Of a stretch of 64,000 bases of DNA, positions 43,801 to 52,428 are shown piece after piece. Made by a program: the position numbers and the translations under genes. How positions within the stretch are numbered: position 1 is the stretch's first letter; every line of letters begins with the position of its first letter. Origin of the DNA: Oenococcus sicerae (GTDB taxonomy: Bacteria > Bacillota > Bacilli > Lactobacillales > Lactobacillaceae); NCBI RefSeq assembly GCF_004102045.2, contig NZ_CP029684.2, positions 1,116,001-1,180,000 on the forward strand, written 5' to 3'. The notes below the pieces were generated by a model. It was given only the letters and a program-made list of their open reading frames with translations. It was not told where the DNA came from and searched no databases.

Positions 43801-44774
43801 TGGATGACCAGATCACTTTAGTGAAAGAGACTGTTTCCGAAGCAAGAAAAAAATTAGCGGCTGGGCACATCTATCAGTCCCTAAACAGCCAATTGGAAAA
43901 TTTAGTTGGACGTTTGTCTAAACGATCAAAAACTATTGTTAAACCGATCGATGGCGGCGATGCAACTTTAGCCTTGATTCAGAAAACATCTGAAAAATTT
44001 ATTCAGGTCAAAAAAGTTTTATTAACTGATGACCAATTATTTGAAATATTGAGACAGCTCGCTTCAACGAATCCAGTTTATCGTGATCGTGGCGCTTTTT
44101 ATTTTTTAGCCAATTTGATATCTAATAAAGCACTTAGTCGAGAACAAATGCGATGGATAGCCAACTATTTGGTCGCTGATGATCGACTTTTCAGCCATAT
44201 ATTAGAGCCTATCAATGATGCTGTTTTTCAGCGCTCTTTTTCGTTGCTGCTTTTGAGTCAGCTTTTAACTGCTGACAATCAATTGAATTTTATTGATGAT
44301 CAATTGCTGGGCCGAATTATTGATCAAACAGCTGCTTATGCCTTGCTTGAACAGGACGGAAGAGGTTTTGTCGGAGAAAAAGGCTGGGCACATGCTTTTA
44401 CGAATATTGGTAATGTTTGGGACCTGCTTTGCAGCAACCCGAAAGTCAAAAGGTCGGACAAAATTTTGCTATTAGCGACCCAATTAGTGGGCTATCACAA
44501 TTGTCCGATACCTTTTGTTGCAGGAGAAGACTCACGTGTTGCAGCTTATTTGGCTAATATTACTAATTTGAACGAAATTTATGAAGACTATTTTCTACGC
44601 GTCTTAAAGTTTTGGCACCAAGGTCTGACGGCCCAGATGACCGTAGCTACAGAAGCTGGCTGGAACAAAATCTATAATCGTAATCGTTTGCTGCAAAGCT
44701 TGTTGCTCCAAAAAGACAGTTTTCCTACATCAATTGTCGATTATATCGAGAGTACTAGGGATTACCTGAACTAA
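43800..44774 (+). CDS. DUF2785-family protein
   Basis: Predominantly helical soluble protein of 324 residues. GRGFVGEKGWAHAFTNIGNVWDLL (about 186-209) is the most conserved DUF2785 motif, and the rest looks like HEAT-like helical pairs. No catalytic role is established. It is coupled to rodA by one base, the last gene of the shape operon. Confidence 0.75.
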   Translation: MDDQITLVKETVSEARKKLAAGHIYQSLNSQLENLVGRLSKRSKTIVKPIDGGDATLALIQKTSEKFIQVKKVLLTDDQLFEILRQLASTNPVYRDRGAFYFLANLISNKALSREQMRWIANYLVADDRLFSHILEPINDAVFQRSFSLLLLSQLLTADNQLNFIDDQLLGRIIDQTAAYALLEQDGRGFVGEKGWAHAFTNIGNVWDLLCSNPKVKRSDKILLLATQLVGYHNCPIPFVAGEDSRVAAYLANITNLNEIYEDYFLRVLKFWHQGLTAQMTVATEAGWNKIYNRNRLLQSLLLQKDSFPTSIVDYIESTRDYLN

Positions 44775-44846
44775 TTGACAAGTCGCCGCATATATGAGAT
44801 TGTTAAGGTTCTAGGTTTTCTTTTTTTATTTTAAATAGGAGCGAAT

Positions 44847-45980
44847 ATGGCAGAAAAAATACGCATCGGTCTTTTTTTTGGTGGCAATTCGTCAGAACAT
44901 GGCGTCAGCAAGCGTTCAGCTAAAAATTATTATGATGTCTTAGATCCTGATAAATACGATGTTTTCCCAGTTTTGATTTCTAAAAAAGGAATGATGATCG
45001 CCACTGGTATTTCCAAACGAATTCTTCTTGGCGAAGATGAAGATAAGCTATTAGCGAAATTGCCAGCTAATGACGGTGGCATTTTAGTTTCAATTGATGC
45101 ATTGAGAGATTTAAAACTTGATCTCTTATTTCCCGCAGTGCATGGAAATTTGGGCGAGGATGGCACATTAGCAGGTCTCTTCCGTTTATTGCAAATTCCT
45201 TTTATCGGTGCCGGGCTAAGGTCACATGCAATCAGCTTTGATAAGGTCATCACGAAAGAATTAATGACGGTTAATGGCATTAGAAATACAAGTTACATAG
45301 TTATTTTTCATAGTGATACTGAAAAACCGAAGTGGGAGTCCGTGAGCAAAAAACTAGGATCTACAGTCTTTGTTAAAGCAGCTAATCAAGGTTCTTCTGT
45401 TGGTATTTCACGCGTTGACAGTGCGGAAAGTTACGCAAAAGCCTTGCAGGATTCTTTTCAGTATGACGAAAAGGTGCTGGTGGAAGCAGCTGTTGAAAAT
45501 CCTACCGAATTAGAAATTGGCCTATTGGGCAATGATCGCATTATAACCAGCCCGATCGGCGCACATTGGGCGCCTGGCCAAGTGCATGGTGCCGGCTGGT
45601 TTGATTACAAGAACAAATTCGTTGATAATTCAAAGATGAAGTATCAAATTCCAGCTCAGATCGGCGATGATAAAAGCCAAGAATTAAGGGAAATGGCCAT
45701 CAAAGCTTATCGTGTTTTGGGAATTAAGGGTTTGGCTCGAATTGATTTTTTGATGAGTGACAATGGCGAGATATTTCTCAGTGAACCCAATACGCTGCCT
45801 GGCAATACGAATATGAGCCTATTTCCAATTTTGTTTGAATCGGCCGGTATGAGTCGTCAACAGCAGGTGGAAAAAATGATCGAGCTGGCTTTTGATGAGT
45901 TTAAACGGCAACAGAAAATCAGTTATTCATTTAAAGAACTCGGTTCGGAAAAACTTGGTCAATTTGATATTAAAAAGTAA
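44847..45980 (+). CDS. ddl: D-alanine-D-alanine ligase family, D-Ala-D-Lac type predicted
   Basis: ATP-grasp enzyme of 377 residues making the peptidoglycan terminal dipeptide or depsipeptide. FFGGNSSEHGVS (10-21), FPAVHGNLGEDGTLAG (95-110), VKAANQGSSVGISRV (176-190) and FLSEPNTLPGNTNMSLFP are present. In the omega loop the motif is DYKNKF with Phe258 where D-Ala-D-Ala ligases have Tyr (DYxxKY). In Leuconostoc mesenteroides that Phe (Phe261) specifies D-Ala-D-Lac and underlies natural vancomycin resistance. The enzyme type is thus inferred from one residue plus taxonomy. AGGAG ribosome-binding site. Confidence 0.93.
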   Translation: MAEKIRIGLFFGGNSSEHGVSKRSAKNYYDVLDPDKYDVFPVLISKKGMMIATGISKRILLGEDEDKLLAKLPANDGGILVSIDALRDLKLDLLFPAVHGNLGEDGTLAGLFRLLQIPFIGAGLRSHAISFDKVITKELMTVNGIRNTSYIVIFHSDTEKPKWESVSKKLGSTVFVKAANQGSSVGISRVDSAESYAKALQDSFQYDEKVLVEAAVENPTELEIGLLGNDRIITSPIGAHWAPGQVHGAGWFDYKNKFVDNSKMKYQIPAQIGDDKSQELREMAIKAYRVLGIKGLARIDFLMSDNGEIFLSEPNTLPGNTNMSLFPILFESAGMSRQQQVEKMIELAFDEFKRQQKISYSFKELGSEKLGQFDIKK

Positions 45981-45987
45981 AATTAAT

Positions 45988-46006
45988 GTCCAGAAGTGGG
46001 CATTTT
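45988..46006 (+). terminator. Terminator of ddl
   Basis: TGTCC / GGGCA stem (one G.U), 6-nt loop, T5; 8 bp after the ddl stop. Confidence 0.65.
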
Positions 46007-46035
46007 TGTTTGGGCTGGAAAACGACTGTTAAAAT
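46006..46035 (+). promoter_or_regulatory. Extended -10 promoter of polA, start codon at +1 region
   Basis: TTGTTT (46006-46011), 18 bp, TG-T-TAAAAT (46027-46035). ATG 46043 follows after only 7 bp, so transcription would start at or next to the start codon. Confidence 0.6.
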
Positions 46036-46042
46036 AAAATTA

Positions 46043-48721
46043 ATGACAAAAACACTTTTATTAATTGATGGAAATTCTTTAGCTTTTCGCGCTTTTTATG
46101 CTATGTACAATCAAATCGATCGTATGGTCGCTCATACAGGCCTACACACGAATGCACTTGTTGCCTTCAACAATTTTTTTGATCAGATCGTTGACAAGAT
46201 GCAGCCTGATTATGCTTTAGTAGCATGGGACGCCGGCAAAGGATCGACGACCTTTCGCGGCGACATATATGATGACTACAAGGGTGATCGGCAGACAACG
46301 CCAGCGGAGTTGTCGGAGCAGTTTCCCTACTTGAGAAAAATGGTTGATTTACATGGCATTCATTCCTATGAGCTACCAGGCTTTGAAGCTGATGATATTA
46401 TCGGTACCTATTCAAAAATAGCCGAACAAGCAGGCTTCAAAACAACGATTATTACCGGAGATAGGGATCTTACACAACTTGTTACGAATAACGTATCGGT
46501 CAACGTTACAAGAAAAGGCGTTACGGACTTGGACATTTATACGCCAGCTTTTTTGGCAGATAAATGGGGTGGCATCAGTCCTCGGCAAGTAGTGGAAATG
46601 AAATCACTAACGGGCGATACTTCGGATAATTATCCAGGTGTGACAAAGGTTGGCGAAAAAACGGCTATTAGATTATTGAATCAGTTTGGCAGCTTGGACG
46701 GTATTTACGCTAATATCGACACGATGAAAGCTTCCAAACTAAAAGAAAATCTAATTAAGGACAAAGAGAGTGCTTATCGGGCTCATCAATTGGCAACGAT
46801 CAAAACTGATGCACCGGTCGCTTTAAAGCTTGAAGAACTGACGAATAAAGCGATCAATTTTGCTGAACTGATTCCTTTTTATGAGGAATTAGATTTTAAA
46901 TCACAACTGGCCAAAATCCATTCGATTCAAAAGGCCAGCATGCTAAGTGAAGATGCACAAAAAGAATCGACAGATCAATTAGCTGAATTAACGGCTGCTA
47001 ATTTAGACCATTTGCTCGCGATCAAAGATCATTTGACAATTTATTTTCAAACGGATTCGGATAATTATCACACTGCCCGCATTGCTGCTTTCGTGTTAGG
47101 CAATGAAGACGAGGGCTATTTTGCTTCGCGTGACTTAGAACTGCTTAATTCTTCTGTTGTGAGGCAACTGTTTAAAAGTGATCTTCCGAAAAATGTTTTT
47201 AATGCTAAAGAATTAACTGTGCTATTGCATCGCTTAGGATTAGAAATCAAGCATATCGACTTTGATTTTTTGCTGGTTTCGTATTTACTAGATACCACAG
47301 ATAATGATAATCAGTTGTCGACTTTAGCTAGCCGTTTCAACGTTTTTCTTGAGTCAGACGCTGACGTTTATGGTACCGGTGCAAAATTTCAAATCCCAGA
47401 TAACGATGAGACGCTCTTCAACCATTTGGCTGCAAAGGCTTCAGCGATCAGCCGTCTTTATGAACCGTCCATGGGCAAGCTCGCTGATCATGAACAAGTG
47501 GATCTGTATCGGCAGATCGAGTTACCTTTGTCTGCCGTTTTAGCTTCAATGGAAATCACGGGTATCAAGCTGGACCAAAAAGAATTGCGAAAGTTGGGCC
47601 AAGAATTTGACAAACGGATCTCTGAGTTGGAAAAACAAATTTATGAGGAAGCCGGTGAGGAATTTAACATTAATTCGCCCAAGCAACTGGCAGAATTATT
47701 ATTTGTGACAATGGGGATCCCGCCAATCAAAAAAACGAAAACTGGTTTTTCAACAGCTGCCGGAGTGCTTGAAGAATTGGCTGAACAGTATCCTTTTGTT
47801 AGCCTGATTTTGCAGTATCGCCAGTTAGCCAAACTAAATTCAACTTACGTGAAGGGGCTGTTGGATGTCGTTGATCCGGACGATAGCAAAATACACACAC
47901 GCTATTTGCAGACGCTGACTCAGACTGGCCGTTTGTCCTCTGTTGATCCGAATATGCAGAATATTCCTGATCGCGACGAAGAGGGAAAACGTATTCGCAA
48001 GGCTTTTGTGCCCAGTCATGATGATTGGCAGATATTTGGCGCTGACTATTCGCAAATTGAGTTACGTGTTTTGGCTCATGTGACCGGCGATCAGAATTTA
48101 AAACAGGCTTTTGAATCAGGCGAAGATATTCATGCGGCAACTGCTCGTTCTATTTTTGCTTTAAAAGAGGGTCAGGAAATCAGTTTTGATCAGCGCCGAC
48201 GTGCTAAAGCGGTTAATTTCGGTATCGTATATGGTATTTCGGATTTTGGATTAGCCCAGCGTTTGGGTATTTCTCGACAAGAAGGGAAACAAATTATTGA
48301 AACATATTTTCAAGAATTTCCAGAGGTTAAAAAATGGATCGATGCCATCATTGCGCTGGCGCATAAACAAGGTTATGTCGAAACGATCGCCCACCGTCGC
48401 CGCTATTTGCCGGATATTCATAGCAAAAACTTCAATCTGAGATCTTTTGCTGAACGGACGGCTACAAATACACCGATTCAAGGTTCGGCCGCTGACATCA
48501 TTAAAATCGCGATGATTAAAATGAGCCAGGCTTTGGCAGCGAATAAACTGCAGGCAAAAATGCTGTTGCAGGTGCACGACGAATTAATTTTCGAGGCACC
48601 GAAAGATGAAATCGACATTTTAGCCGAACTGGTACCAAAAGTGATGGATTCTGCTATTAAACTGAATGTTCCTTTACGAGTTCAAGCACATCATGGTGCT
48701 AATTGGTATGACGAAAAATAA
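46043..48721 (+). CDS. polA: DNA polymerase I
   Basis: Predicted 892 residues from ATG 46043, where the family start TKTLLLIDGNSLAFRAFYAM begins; an in-frame ATG at 45986 precedes the ddl terminator and is unlikely. The 5'-nuclease domain is complete (FEADDIIGTYS, TGDRDLTQLV, LTGDTSDNYPGV). The middle domain lacks the acidic residues of a 3'-5' exonuclease, so proofreading is probably absent. Polymerase motifs A (GADYSQIELRVLAH), B (RRRAKAVNFGIVYGIS) and C (QVHDELIFE) are intact. Followed after the ABC cluster by mutM and coaE, its usual neighbours. Confidence 0.96.
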   Translation: MTKTLLLIDGNSLAFRAFYAMYNQIDRMVAHTGLHTNALVAFNNFFDQIVDKMQPDYALVAWDAGKGSTTFRGDIYDDYKGDRQTTPAELSEQFPYLRKMVDLHGIHSYELPGFEADDIIGTYSKIAEQAGFKTTIITGDRDLTQLVTNNVSVNVTRKGVTDLDIYTPAFLADKWGGISPRQVVEMKSLTGDTSDNYPGVTKVGEKTAIRLLNQFGSLDGIYANIDTMKASKLKENLIKDKESAYRAHQLATIKTDAPVALKLEELTNKAINFAELIPFYEELDFKSQLAKIHSIQKASMLSEDAQKESTDQLAELTAANLDHLLAIKDHLTIYFQTDSDNYHTARIAAFVLGNEDEGYFASRDLELLNSSVVRQLFKSDLPKNVFNAKELTVLLHRLGLEIKHIDFDFLLVSYLLDTTDNDNQLSTLASRFNVFLESDADVYGTGAKFQIPDNDETLFNHLAAKASAISRLYEPSMGKLADHEQVDLYRQIELPLSAVLASMEITGIKLDQKELRKLGQEFDKRISELEKQIYEEAGEEFNINSPKQLAELLFVTMGIPPIKKTKTGFSTAAGVLEELAEQYPFVSLILQYRQLAKLNSTYVKGLLDVVDPDDSKIHTRYLQTLTQTGRLSSVDPNMQNIPDRDEEGKRIRKAFVPSHDDWQIFGADYSQIELRVLAHVTGDQNLKQAFESGEDIHAATARSIFALKEGQEISFDQRRRAKAVNFGIVYGISDFGLAQRLGISRQEGKQIIETYFQEFPEVKKWIDAIIALAHKQGYVETIAHRRRYLPDIHSKNFNLRSFAERTATNTPIQGSAADIIKIAMIKMSQALAANKLQAKMLLQVHDELIFEAPKDEIDILAELVPKVMDSAIKLNVPLRVQAHHGANWYDEK

Positions 48722-48743
48722 AGACCAGATCGCAAATAATCTC

Positions 48744-48773
48744 AAAAACAGCTGTAAGTTCGGCTGTTTTTTG
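48744..48773 (+). terminator. Terminator after polA
   Basis: AAACAGC / GCTGTTT stem with T6 run, about 25 bp after the polA stop. Confidence 0.85.
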
Positions 48774-48794
48774 TTTGTCAAAATATGAATAACG

Positions 48795-48825
48795 TTCGAC
48801 ACTGTACCACACACTGTGTTACGAT
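48795..48825 (+). promoter_or_regulatory. Long-spacer promoter with dyad in the spacer
   Basis: TTCGAC (48795-48800) and TACGAT (48820-48825) are 19 bp apart. Between and overlapping them lies the dyad GTACCACA-CAC-TGTGTTAC (48804-48822; seven of nine arm positions pair). This geometry is that of MerR-type promoters, but no MerR gene is nearby. It could equally be another repressor's operator. Confidence 0.4.
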
Positions 48826-48908
48826 TTTTTTGAATAAAGGATCTTCGAGTGTCTGAATTATTTTCTCGAATTAATTCGGCTGGCGGTTAAGAGAGGAAAA
48901 AAGTATCT

Positions 48909-50396
48909 ATGAAAATAGTTAAATATTTATCAATTTTTGTCGCGAGCATTGTGCTAATGCTGGCGGCAATTTTATTTATCCAATTCAACGACTCTGAAAA
49001 ATGGTCAAATGATGCTCATCAATCTGTCTTAAAAAGGCAAATAATTAATGTTAATTCAAGCGATACAGTGCAAGTACAACAAGAGATATTGGCCACTTTG
49101 GTTAAAGTGGCCGACGAATATAAGCTTGGTATCGTGAGAGTCGATGACGATGTGGGCCTAGCAGCTAGTTACGAAATTGGCATTTATGACCCTCATGATA
49201 TTATCAAGTTTTCGGATCAATATAATCATTTGCAGGTATCCGGTATTAACACGCTAAGCAGCAAAAGAATTTGGACGACGGAAAATTTAGATAGTCATCA
49301 CAGCCATTTATTCAATTTGTTGAACGCCAGCAGTGTCAAAATAAATTCATTGACCAGCATACTGAATAGTACCCAAACGATTAATGGCCAGTATCAATTT
49401 TTTTCTGATGATCGAACAAATATTCAAAGAGCAATAACTGTTTTTTCTGAACTTACTCGAATTTCTGAAAGAAATTTACTAACTCAACACGCATTTAAAG
49501 CACATAGTATTTCGATCAGTTTTTATTTAATGCTAACTTTATTTGCTTTATTGTCCTTGGTTATTATTGTCCTGGGTATTTTCTCGGTTTACCATGAACA
49601 CCAGTTGATCGGCGTCAAAAAATTATTAGGTTATTCAGACTTCAAGATTATTTCAACTGATATTGGCAATAATTTATTTGTGTTATTAATAGTCATGGCG
49701 CTGCAAATATCGCTATTAAAAGTTATTTTTTCAGAGATAGATCGTTCAATTTATCCAATTCTGTTTGCTGCACAAATACCTTTATTGGTCTTATTACTGA
49801 TTAACATGATTTTTCAATATATTCTTGTTCATAATCAAAAGATTTCAGATTTTATCAAAGCTAATTTGAAGTCCAAATTGATCGTGACCTTTGTGGCTTA
49901 TCTATTTATGCTGGCAACCGGACTATCCGTCTACATATTAAAGGCAATCGATTATCAGGCTAATCAGCTTTATTTAAATGAAAAGAAAATGAAGAATTGG
50001 CAGCAACGTGATCAATATCATGTTCTGTCTGAAATCGCCGCAGGGAATGATGCTGCGAGTTTTACTTATCAATCGAACAAATTGACAAATGATTTCAAGA
50101 AATTTTATGCTCAAATAGCCGACATGTCAGGTGTGCTATGGGCATACTCTGAGTGGAATGAAAACACAGCGGCACAAAAAGATGTCTATCGTTTTTGGGG
50201 TCTGCCGGACATTGCGAGTTTTTCAAAGCTTGAATTATCACCATCTGGGTTAAAAAAGTATCATATCATTGATGACCATGGGCACAGAATCGTGATTGAA
50301 AACACAGATAAGACTCACTATTATTTATTGCCGATAAAATATCGCAGCTATACAAAATATACAAAGTTCTTCCAAAAAATTTGCGATCTTGGGTAA
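48909..50396 (+). pseudogene. DUF1430 (lactococcin 972-type) ABC permease, 5' part, frameshifted
   Basis: Reading frame of 495 residues with a GAGAGG ribosome-binding site. It has an N-terminal membrane helix (4-26), an extracellular region (about 27-195), and a four-helix segment (about 200-345). The KKLLGYSDFKI motif follows the first FtsX-like helix. Another extracellular portion follows up to the stop. The sequence after it continues in the +1 frame (50389-51078), giving the second FtsX-like half. Removing one A from the A6 run at 50374-50379 joins them: ...KFFQ-KFAILGNGDID.... The family partners an ABC ATPase beside lactococcin 972-like bacteriocin genes; no bacteriocin gene is here. 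Frameshift may be mutation, read error or slippage control. Confidence 0.75.
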
Positions 50397-51078
50397 TGGT
50401 GATATCGATCCCAGAAATAAGAAACAAGTGCAAGACTATTTGACACAGCATCCAGTTAAATTGCTGTATTATCAAAATTCAAGGTCCTTTAGTTCTTGGG
50501 ATTCCAGCGATTCCAGGCGATTAAAAGAGCCAATCATCGAAGTCATGACATCAGGAAGCTTGGATGATCTTAATGCGATGAATTTGCTGGTGACTGGCAT
50601 TGATAATCCGTTAAAGTTAGATAAAAAAGTTGTTGATAGTCGACGATTTCAACAAGCAATTCAGGCAAACAATTTGTCTGATAATCAACTATCGTTTGGC
50701 AGCATTAAAGATAGTTTGTCTGCTGATCGATCCTTATTCTATAAAAACTTGGCAGCATGGAGTTCGTTTTTAGTTGTACTGTTGGTTGCCATTGTGCAAA
50801 CAATTATTTCGTTAAACATGATTTGGCAAGCTGCGCATCAAAAGCAATTGTTCGTGAAAAGGCTGATCGGTTATTCTGCTTTGCGCAAATATGCCGATAT
50901 GTATGGCCTGATCACGATTGTTGATTCGCGGGCTGCTCTTTTTGGCCTACTTTTAAAGTCACATTTTGTCGTAATCGGATGTATGGTGTTATATCTGAGC
51001 GAATTATTGACCGTTTACCTAAGCACAAGCAAAATTGAATCGCAAAAAATCAATGAAATCTTGAAAGGCCTGTCGTGA
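50389..51078 (+). pseudogene. DUF1430 ABC permease, 3' part after the frameshift
   Basis: Frame of 229 residues whose TTG at 50389 has no ribosome-binding site and lies inside the 5' part, so it is not an independent gene start. It supplies the rest of the extracellular domain (about 1-120) and the C-terminal helices, including IISLNMIWQAAHQKQLFVKRLIGYSALRKYADMY. That motif mirrors VYHEHQLIGVKKLLGYSDFKI in the first half, showing the duplicated permease design. The 3' end overlaps the ATPase gene by 4 bp (GTGA). Joined length would be about 720 residues, fitting the family. Confidence 0.75.
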
Positions 51079-51710
51079 AATTAGTATTGAATAATTTAGG
51101 AAAATCCTATAATAATAAGAGAATTTTGGATCATTTCAATTTAACGGTTCAGTCTGGCGAATTTATAGGTATTGTCGGTAAATCAGGTTCTGGGAAATCG
51201 ACCATTTTAAATATATTGGGTCTTTTTGATAATTATGATCAAGGCAGCTATTTAATTGATGATAAACGTGTGCCAAAAATTAATTCCAGTGCTGCTACGA
51301 AAATGATTCGTCAAAAAATCAATTATTTGTTTCAAAATTTTGCTTTAGTGAATAATTTGACAGTCCAGCAAAACTTACTGCTCGCACTTAAATACACTAA
51401 ATTAACAAAGAAAAATCAACAATTACAAATTGATCAAGCACTCATGCGAGTCGGATTATCAGGCAGAAACAAGGAAATTGTTGCAACGCTTTCCGGCGGC
51501 GAGCAGCAGCAGCTAGCGATTGCACGAACGATGCTCAAACCTGGGGAATTAATTTTGGCTGATGAACCGACCGCTGCACTTGATAAAGATAATCGAAACT
51601 TAGTTTTTGATTTATTGATGCAACTGAACGCGAATCGAAAAACGATCATCATGGTCACGCATGATTTAGAACTCGCCAAGCGAATCCCGAGAGTGATTGA
51701 AATAGGCTGA
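51075..51710 (+). CDS. ABC transporter ATP-binding protein, putative bacteriocin export type
   Basis: ATPase of 211 residues starting with GTG 51075. Walker A GKSGSGKST (about 35-43), signature LSGGEQQQLAIAR (about 139-151), Walker B LILADEPTAALD and the switch histidine in MVTHDLELA are all intact. Short length matches the lactococcin 972-type export ATPases (MacB-like). It overlaps its permease gene. The ATPase is preserved although the permease is broken, so inactivation would be recent or the shift is bypassed. Confidence 0.88.
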   Translation: MKLVLNNLGKSYNNKRILDHFNLTVQSGEFIGIVGKSGSGKSTILNILGLFDNYDQGSYLIDDKRVPKINSSAATKMIRQKINYLFQNFALVNNLTVQQNLLLALKYTKLTKKNQQLQIDQALMRVGLSGRNKEIVATLSGGEQQQLAIARTMLKPGELILADEPTAALDKDNRNLVFDLLMQLNANRKTIIMVTHDLELAKRIPRVIEIG

Positions 51711-51734
51711 TTTGGCTTACTAAAGTAAGGAATT

Positions 51735-51799
51735 AAAACGATATCATAAGTAGCAAACGATTTAAAATGAATTTGTTAGCATTTGGATATCGTTTTTTG
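51735..51799 (+). terminator. Long-armed terminator-like stem-loop
   Basis: AAAACGATATC (51735-51745) is an exact inverted repeat of GATATCGTTTT (51786-51796), followed by more T. The 40-nt loop can itself fold. It lies 25 bp after the ATPase gene and probably ends the exporter operon. Confidence 0.65.
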
Positions 51800-51897
51800 T
51801 ATTCTGACAATGCTTGAAAGCTCAAGATGTTAAAATGCAATATGAAGCATTTGGATCGATTTTCAAAAATCACTAGATATTACGGAGCAAAGATAAG

Positions 51898-52428
51898 ATG
51901 AGCAACAAATTTGATAATCGAGCTGACAAATTAGGTGAGTATTGGGACCTGTTGAATAAAAACCGTCAATTAGTTGGCAGCAAACGGCGGGGCGAGGCTT
52001 TTGGACAAAATGAGTGGCATTTATTGGCCAATGCAACAATTTTTAACTTTGATCAAGAGGTCCTGATCCAGCAGCGTTCTTTTAATAAAATTGGTCGTCC
52101 AGGAGAATGGGAAGCAGAGACTGGCGGTTCCGTGCTGGCAGGCGAGGATTCGATCTTGGCAATTAAAAGAGAGGTCAAAGAAGAGATCGGCTTGGACTTG
52201 CCCTTTGCCGCGAGCGATTTTGTCGCCAGTTTTAAAAAATGGCCAACTTTTGATGATTGGTATGTGATTAAAGCTGATATCCAAATTGAGCAGATCATTA
52301 TTCAAAAATCAGAGCTTGAACAAGCGAAATTTGTTTCTTTGAACGAGGCCTTGCCGTATTTTCCGTCGGATCATTTAGCTTACGTCACACAAATTGGCAA
52401 CAATTTATTTGGAGGAGAGCATGCCTGA
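51898..52428 (+). CDS. NUDIX hydrolase
   Basis: Protein of 176 residues. The NUDIX box GGSVLAGEDSILAIKREVKEEIGL (residues 76-99) has all required positions (GX5EX7REUXEEXGU). The N-terminal part (KRRGEAFGQNEWHLLANATIF) resembles the IPP-isomerase-like/YfcD subgroup. Substrate not predictable. ACGGAGCA lies before the ATG. It overlaps mutM by 8 bp, so it may share a nucleotide-pool or DNA-oxidation theme, but this is only context. Confidence 0.88.
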   Translation: MSNKFDNRADKLGEYWDLLNKNRQLVGSKRRGEAFGQNEWHLLANATIFNFDQEVLIQQRSFNKIGRPGEWEAETGGSVLAGEDSILAIKREVKEEIGLDLPFAASDFVASFKKWPTFDDWYVIKADIQIEQIIIQKSELEQAKFVSLNEALPYFPSDHLAYVTQIGNNLFGGEHA

